From Actinomycetales bacterium (GTDB lineage: Bacteria > Actinomycetota > Actinomycetes > Mycobacteriales > Mycobacteriaceae): a stretch of DNA of 9,562 nt. This document shows, one piece after another, positions 5,273 to 9,562 of the stretch. A program made the position numbers and the translations under genes. The stretch lies in assembly GCA_012841845.1 (NCBI GenBank), contig DUTZ01000536.1:1-9562 (forward strand). Direction: 5' to 3'. The first letter of the stretch is position 1. Every line of letters begins with the position of its first letter. The notes beneath the pieces were generated by a model that had not been told where the DNA came from, searched no databases, and was given only the letters and a program-made list of their open reading frames with translations.

Positions 5273-5740
5273 ATGTCCCGAGTCCAGCTCGCCCTCAACG
5301 TCGACGACGTCGACGAGGCCGTCGCGTTCTACTCGACCCTGTTCGGGGTCGCGCCCGCCAAACGCAAGCCCGGGTACGCCAACTTCGTGGTGGAGCAGCC
5401 GCCGCTCAAGCTGGTGCTGCTCGAGAACCCCGGCGAGGGCGGCACGCTCAACCACCTGGGCGTGGAGGTCGCCTCCAGCGCCGAGGTCCACGCGGAGATC
5501 GCCCGCCTCACCGACGCCGGGGTGTTCACCGACGAGGAGATCGGCACCACCTGCTGCTTCGCCACGCAGGACAAGGTGTGGGTGACCGGCCCCGGCGGCG
5601 AGCGGTGGGAGGTCTACACCGTGCTCGAGGACGCCGAGACCTACTACGGGGAGCCGGCCGCCCCCGAGCCCCCGAGGGGCCCGGCGGACCCGATCGCCGA
5701 GCCCGCGGCGGGCCGGGGAGGCGAGACCTGCTGCACGTGA
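5273..5740 (+). CDS. arsI: ArsI/CadI-family VOC metalloenzyme (organoarsenical C-As lyase or cadmium-induced protein)
   Basis: A 155-aa vicinal-oxygen-chelate protein. Its first 118 residues closely follow M. tuberculosis CadI (Rv2641, from memory), including [39 protein letters not shown] and [20 protein letters not shown]. Characterised ArsI enzymes are Fe(II) dioxygenases that split the C-As bond of trivalent methyl- or aryl-arsenicals. Visible site residues are His61 and Glu113 as metal ligands, Gln5 at the first-ligand position (His in Bacillus ArsI, Gln in CadI-like proteins) and the vicinal Cys94-Cys95 that would bind arsenic. After residue 125 comes a Pro/Ala/Gly-rich, probably flexible tail ending in a second cysteine pair, ETCCT (Cys153-Cys154). 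It is divergent from arsR with two operator-like sites between, so induction by arsenicals or cadmium is likely. Whether its real task is C-As cleavage or metal binding cannot be told from sequence. Confidence 0.92.
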   Translation: MSRVQLALNVDDVDEAVAFYSTLFGVAPAKRKPGYANFVVEQPPLKLVLLENPGEGGTLNHLGVEVASSAEVHAEIARLTDAGVFTDEEIGTTCCFATQDKVWVTGPGGERWEVYTVLEDAETYYGEPAAPEPPRGPADPIAEPAAGRGGETCCT

Positions 5741-5771
5741 GGTGACGGCCCGCGGCACCAGGCGAGCCGTG

Positions 5772-5777
5772 CACACT
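5772..5777 (+). promoter_or_regulatory. Candidate -10 of a leaderless SDR transcript
   Basis: CACACT is followed by 7 nt (GGTCGGC) and the ATG at 5785. It keeps A2 and T6 of TANNNT, and no Shine-Dalgarno sequence lies near the ATG. It suggests that the SDR gene has its own promoter although arsI ends only 44 nt upstream. Confidence 0.4.
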
Positions 5778-5784
5778 GGTCGGC

Positions 5785-6669
5785 ATGAGCGCACACGAGT
5801 GGACCGTCGACGACGTTCCGGAGCAGACCGGCCGCACGATCATGGTGACCGGCGGGACGAGCGGCATCGGGCTGGAGGCCGCCCGGGTGTTCGCCGCCCG
5901 CGGCGCCCACGTCGTACTGCCGTCGATCACCCGGGCCGAGGGCGAGGCGGCGGCCGCGGAGATCGGCGGCTCGACCGAGGTCCACGAGCTCGACCTGGGG
6001 GACCTCGCCGCGGTGCGGGCCTTCGCCGCGGCCTACACCGGCCCGATCGACGTCCTGCTCGACAACGCCGGGCTCATGAGCAAGACCCGCCGCGAGACCG
6101 CCGACGGCTTCGAGTTGCACCTGGGCGTCAACGTCCTCGGCCCGTTCCTGCTCACCGAACTGCTGCTGCCGCGGATCGCCGACCGGGTCGTCATCACCTC
6201 GTCGATGTCGCACGCGGCGGCCCGGCTGGACCTCGACGACCCCCACTTCCGGCACCGCCGCTTCTCGATGGCCGCCGCCTACGCCGAGTCCAAGCTCGCG
6301 TGCATGCTGTGGGGCCTGGACCTCCAGGAACGGCTCCGCGGGGCCGGATCCGACGTGCGGGTGCAGCTCGCGCATCCCGGTTTCGCCTCCACCTCGATCC
6401 TCGACCCCACGCCGTTCCCGCCGGTCAACGCGGTGCTCAACGTGATCAGCCGCCGGATCGTCCCCACCGCGGCCGACGGGGCCCGTCCGCTGCTGTACGC
6501 GGCCACGGCCGACCTCCCGGCGTGCTCCTACGTCGGGCCGACCGGCTGGCGGCAGATCTCCGGCACCCCCGGCATGTGCGACCGCGCGCCGCAGGCATGG
6601 GACCGGGACCGGGCGCGGCAGTTCCGCGAGTTCGCCGTGCGGGAAACGGGGGCCGAGCCGGCGGTCTGA
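5785..6669 (+). CDS. Short-chain dehydrogenase/reductase, 294 aa
   Basis: A cytosolic NAD(P)-dependent oxidoreductase of the classical SDR fold. The cofactor motif TGGTSGIG is at 22-29, the NNAG-type motif appears as DNAG (93-96), Asn116 stands in GVNVLGP, the catalytic serine region is VVITSSMSH (135-143), and YAESK (166-170) supplies the catalytic Tyr166 and Lys170. HPGF (197-200) is the usual PG segment after strand 6. Length and the [14 protein letters not shown] insertion before the active-site tyrosine resemble the retinol dehydrogenase/WWOX/protochlorophyllide-reductase-like group often called 'oxidoreductase' in mycobacteria; the substrate is unknown. The N-terminal [17 protein letters not shown] is the typical lead-in of that group and supports the start. 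It follows arsI by 44 nt but has its own -10-like hexamer, so a link to arsenic resistance is not supported. Confidence 0.9.
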   Translation: MSAHEWTVDDVPEQTGRTIMVTGGTSGIGLEAARVFAARGAHVVLPSITRAEGEAAAAEIGGSTEVHELDLGDLAAVRAFAAAYTGPIDVLLDNAGLMSKTRRETADGFELHLGVNVLGPFLLTELLLPRIADRVVITSSMSHAAARLDLDDPHFRHRRFSMAAAYAESKLACMLWGLDLQERLRGAGSDVRVQLAHPGFASTSILDPTPFPPVNAVLNVISRRIVPTAADGARPLLYAATADLPACSYVGPTGWRQISGTPGMCDRAPQAWDRDRARQFREFAVRETGAEPAV

Positions 6670-6684
6670 ACGCCGCCCGCGGCC

Positions 6685-6699
6685 CGCCCGCGACGGGCG
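6685..6699. terminator. Short G+C hairpin between the SDR gene and proA
   Basis: CGCCCG (6685-6690) and CGGGCG (6694-6699) are perfect inverted arms around CGA. It lies 15 nt past the SDR stop and 5 nt before the proA -10. It could end SDR transcription, or be an operator near the proA promoter; in such G+C-rich DNA a 6-bp stem can also be chance. Confidence 0.3.
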
Positions 6700-6703
6700 T
6701 CGG

Positions 6704-6709
6704 TAAGCT
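6704..6709 (+). promoter_or_regulatory. -10 element of a leaderless proA transcript
   Basis: TAAGCT, a full TANNNT match, is followed by 7 nt (GGCGGGC) and the proA ATG. Transcription would start at the A of the ATG. It probably drives proA, the MoxR gene and the VWA gene together. Confidence 0.55.
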
Positions 6710-6716
6710 GGCGGGC

Positions 6717-8006
6717 ATGACCACCAGCTCCCTCGATGCCCCCGACACCACGGACCAGGGCGCGGCCGACCCGGTGCGCGACGCCGTGTACGAGGCCGCG
6801 CGCCGGGCGCGGACGGCCTCGCGCGAGCTGGCCCTGCTCACCGCGGACCGCAAGAACGCCCTCCTCCTCGCCGCCGCGGACGCCCTCGTCGCCGCGCGGG
6901 TGGACATCCTCGAGGCCAACGGGCGGGACATCGACGAGCAGACCGCCGAGGGCACCGGCGAGGCGATGCTCGACCGGCTCCGGCTCACCGAGGACCGGAT
7001 CGACGGCATCGCCGGCGGTCTGCGCCAGGTGGCCGCGCTGCCCGACCCGGTCGGCTCGGTGACCCGCGGCACCACGCGCCCCAACGGCCTGCAGCTGCGT
7101 CAGGTGCGGGTGCCGCTCGGCGTGGTGGGCATGATCTACGAGGGCCGGCCCAACGTCACCGTCGACGCCTTCGGCCTGGCGTTCAAGTCCGGCAACGCCG
7201 CCCTCCTGCGCGGCTCGCGCTCGGCCCGCCACTCCAACGAGGCGCTCGTCACGGTGCTCCGCAGGGTGCTCGCGGAGCACGGTCTGGCCGAGGACGCGGC
7301 ACAGCTCCTGCCGTCCGAGGACCGCTCATCGGTCACCCACCTCATCCAGGCGCGCGGCCTGGTGGACGTGGTGATCCCCCGCGGCGGCGCCGGGCTCATC
7401 CAGGCCGTCGTGGAGAACGCCAAGGTGCCGGCCATCGAGACCGGCACCGGCAACTGCCACCTCTACATCCATGGGGACGCGGACCTCGACGAGGCGATCG
7501 AGATGCTCCTCAACGGCAAGACCCGCCGCTGCAGCGTGTGCAACGCCACCGAGACGGTCCTGCTGGACGCCGCGCTCGGCGACGCCGCGGTCGACCGCGT
7601 GGTGGGCGCGCTGCAGACCGCCGGCGTCACGGTCCACGGCGACCGCGAGGGGCTCGTCCCCGCCGACGACACGGACTGGGGCGAGGAGTACTTGAGCATG
7701 GACATCGCGCTCAAGGTCGTGGACGGCGTGAGGGAGGCGATCGACCACATCGCCCGCTGGTCCTCCGGGCACACCGAGGCCGTGGCCACCCGCAGCATCG
7801 AGGTGGCCGACGAGTTCTGCGCCCGGGTCGACGCGGCCGCGGTGATGGTCAACGCCTCCACCGCGTGGACCGACGGCGAGATGTTCGGCTTCGGCGCCGA
7901 GATCGGCATCTCCACCCAGAAGCTCCACGCCCGCGGCCCGATGGGCCTGGAGGAGCTGACCAGCACCAAGTGGATCGCCCACGGCAAGGGACACGTCCGT
8001 CCCTGA
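6717..8006 (+). CDS. proA: Glutamate-5-semialdehyde dehydrogenase (gamma-glutamyl phosphate reductase)
   Basis: Catalyses the NADPH-dependent reduction of L-glutamyl 5-phosphate to glutamate 5-semialdehyde, the second step of proline synthesis from glutamate. The 429-aa length is normal for the family. Family blocks include [19 protein letters not shown] (134-152), [15 protein letters not shown] (156-170), [12 protein letters not shown] (217-228), [14 protein letters not shown] (238-251), the catalytic-cysteine block [17 protein letters not shown] (266-282, nucleophile Cys275), and the C-terminal [30 protein letters not shown] (385-414, split here only by description). All catalytic features are intact. 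The first about 18 residues are a variable acidic and Ser/Thr-rich lead-in; the ATG is fixed by TAAGCT plus 7 nt. proB is not in the window. The MoxR-type gene follows after 39 nt, the order I recall from mycobacteria. Confidence 0.97.
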   Translation: MTTSSLDAPDTTDQGAADPVRDAVYEAARRARTASRELALLTADRKNALLLAAADALVAARVDILEANGRDIDEQTAEGTGEAMLDRLRLTEDRIDGIAGGLRQVAALPDPVGSVTRGTTRPNGLQLRQVRVPLGVVGMIYEGRPNVTVDAFGLAFKSGNAALLRGSRSARHSNEALVTVLRRVLAEHGLAEDAAQLLPSEDRSSVTHLIQARGLVDVVIPRGGAGLIQAVVENAKVPAIETGTGNCHLYIHGDADLDEAIEMLLNGKTRRCSVCNATETVLLDAALGDAAVDRVVGALQTAGVTVHGDREGLVPADDTDWGEEYLSMDIALKVVDGVREAIDHIARWSSGHTEAVATRSIEVADEFCARVDAAAVMVNASTAWTDGEMFGFGAEIGISTQKLHARGPMGLEELTSTKWIAHGKGHVRP

Positions 8007-8007
8007 T

Positions 8008-8033
8008 CCGGACCGGCGACCCGGACCGGCGAC
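8008..8033. repeat. Perfect tandem duplication of 13 bp between proA and the MoxR gene
   Basis: CCGGACCGGCGAC occurs twice head to tail with no mismatch and fills 26 of the 39 intergenic bases. It begins 1 nt after the proA stop codon and ends just before the ribosome binding site of the next gene. Either a recent slippage duplication or a spacer element between the two cistrons. Confidence 0.85.
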
Positions 8034-8034
8034 G

Positions 8035-8040
8035 AAGGAG
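8035..8040 (+). promoter_or_regulatory. Ribosome binding site of the MoxR-type gene
   Basis: AAGGAG stands 5 nt before the ATG at 8046, the best Shine-Dalgarno match in the window. It fits translation from within a polycistronic proA transcript rather than from a leaderless mRNA. Confidence 0.8.
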
Positions 8041-8045
8041 CATTC

Positions 8046-8927
<882 letters not shown>

Positions 8928-8937
8928 GGAGCGGGCG

Positions 8938-9562
8938 ATGGCCGTTCAGGGCGGGATCCCGGCGCACCTCGTCGACTTCGTCGAGGCCCTGCGCCGCAAG
9001 GGCATCCCCGTGGGGCCGAGCGAGGCGGTGGACGCCGCCGCCGCGATGCTCCACGTGGACCTGCTCGACCGGCAGGCGCTGCGCGAGGCGATGGCCTCGA
9101 CGATCCTCCACAAGCCCACCCACCGCGGCGTCTTCGACCAGCTCTTCGACCTGTGGTTCCCGGCCGCGGTCGGCGGCCACCACCCCGGCGAGGTGGCGGA
9201 GCTCGAGGTGGAGATCCCCACGAACCCGGACGGCTCTGTGGACCCCGAGGCGCTCAACCGGCTCATCGCGGACCTGCTGCTCGAGGACACCGAGGAGTCC
9301 AGGGCCAAGGCGCGGGCGCTGGCCGAGCTGCTCGTCGAGCAGCTGGGCAGCTACGACTCGGTCAACGGCCAGCGCTTCTCGGCCTACCAGGCGCTGAGCC
9401 CGCTGGACACCAACTCGATCATGCAGCGGATCCTCGACGGCCTCCTCGGCGCGGACCCCTTCGACCCCGACGGCGCGAAGCGGCACGCGGAGAAGACCGC
9501 GGCCGCCAACTCGGCCGCCGACATGGTGCGCGGCTTCCTGCGCGAGGTGGCCGACGAGACCC
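8938..9562 (+). CDS. CoxE/VWA-domain protein, N-terminal part (Rv2425c-like; 3' end outside window)
   Basis: The frame is open from the ATG at 8938 to the window edge, giving 208 residues. An AGGGAG (8926-8931) overlapping the MoxR stop codon stands 6 nt before the ATG. The start IPAHLVDFVEALRRKGIPVG (residues 7-26) followed by PSEAVDAAAAM, and the later HKPTHRGVFDQLFDLWFP, are typical of the N-terminal helical region of COG3552 (CoxE-like) proteins that carry a VWA domain near the C-terminus. The VWA domain and its MIDAS metal site would lie beyond base 9562, so they are inferred from family and context, not seen. It presumably binds the MoxR-type ATPase encoded just upstream and passes the ATPase's action to a client protein. 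An acidic, possibly flexible linker is seen near residues 84-105. Confidence 0.88.
   Translation, partial: MAVQGGIPAHLVDFVEALRRKGIPVGPSEAVDAAAAMLHVDLLDRQALREAMASTILHKPTHRGVFDQLFDLWFPAAVGGHHPGEVAELEVEIPTNPDGSVDPEALNRLIADLLLEDTEESRAKARALAELLVEQLGSYDSVNGQRFSAYQALSPLDTNSIMQRILDGLLGADPFDPDGAKRHAEKTAAANSAADMVRGFLREVADET

Noticed and set aside
5785..6669. The SDR gene as a third member of the arsenic or cadmium unit
   Set aside because: It is 44 nt downstream of arsI on the same strand, but has its own -10-like hexamer and no link to metalloid chemistry in its family.

Overview
The window comes from a high-GC actinobacterium. Codons end almost always in G or C, the intergenic gaps are short, and several gene families look typical of Mycobacteriales/Corynebacteriales. 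The order proA - MoxR-type ATPase - VWA protein matches the Rv2427c-Rv2426c-Rv2425c arrangement I recall from Mycobacterium tuberculosis, and the small VOC protein is close to M. tuberculosis CadI. Dietzia, Gordonia or a relative would fit, but I cannot fix the genus from the sequence alone.

Layout. (1) 1-1659, + strand: the end of a flavoprotein dehydrogenase of the Rv0785/COG3573 type, closed by a G+C hairpin at 1668-1693. (2) 1694-4033, - strand: a RecQ-family DNA helicase whose C-terminus carries a phosphoribosyltransferase-like domain instead of an HRDC domain. A possible 69-residue protein follows 12 nt downstream of it. (3) 4161-4769, + strand: a small SAM-dependent methyltransferase divergent from recQ. 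The gap between them holds a 33-bp nested palindrome and a perfect 17-bp dyad that abuts the methyltransferase start codon. (4) 4815-5740: a divergent arsR/arsI(cadI) pair with a compact A+T-rich control region. That region holds two inverted 16-bp operator-like sites whose centres lie 42 bp apart. (5) 5785-6669, + strand: a short-chain dehydrogenase/reductase. (6) 6717-9562, + strand: proA, a MoxR-type AAA+ ATPase and the first 208 residues of a CoxE/VWA-type partner, probably one transcription unit.

How the genes relate. ArsR and ArsI form a metalloid or heavy-metal sensing and detoxification unit. ProA is a housekeeping proline-biosynthesis enzyme. The MoxR/VWA pair is a chaperone-like ATPase with its usual metal-ion-dependent adhesion-site partner. 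The dehydrogenases, methyltransferase and RecQ show no obvious shared pathway, so most of the window looks like ordinary core chromosome rather than a mobile island. No transposase, integrase, tRNA, rRNA or CRISPR array was seen.

A recurring theme is the promoter layout. arsR, proA, the SDR gene, the methyltransferase and probably recQ all have a -10-like hexamer 6-7 nt before the start codon and no Shine-Dalgarno sequence, as expected for leaderless mRNAs. arsI, the MoxR gene and the VWA gene instead have purine-rich ribosome binding sites.
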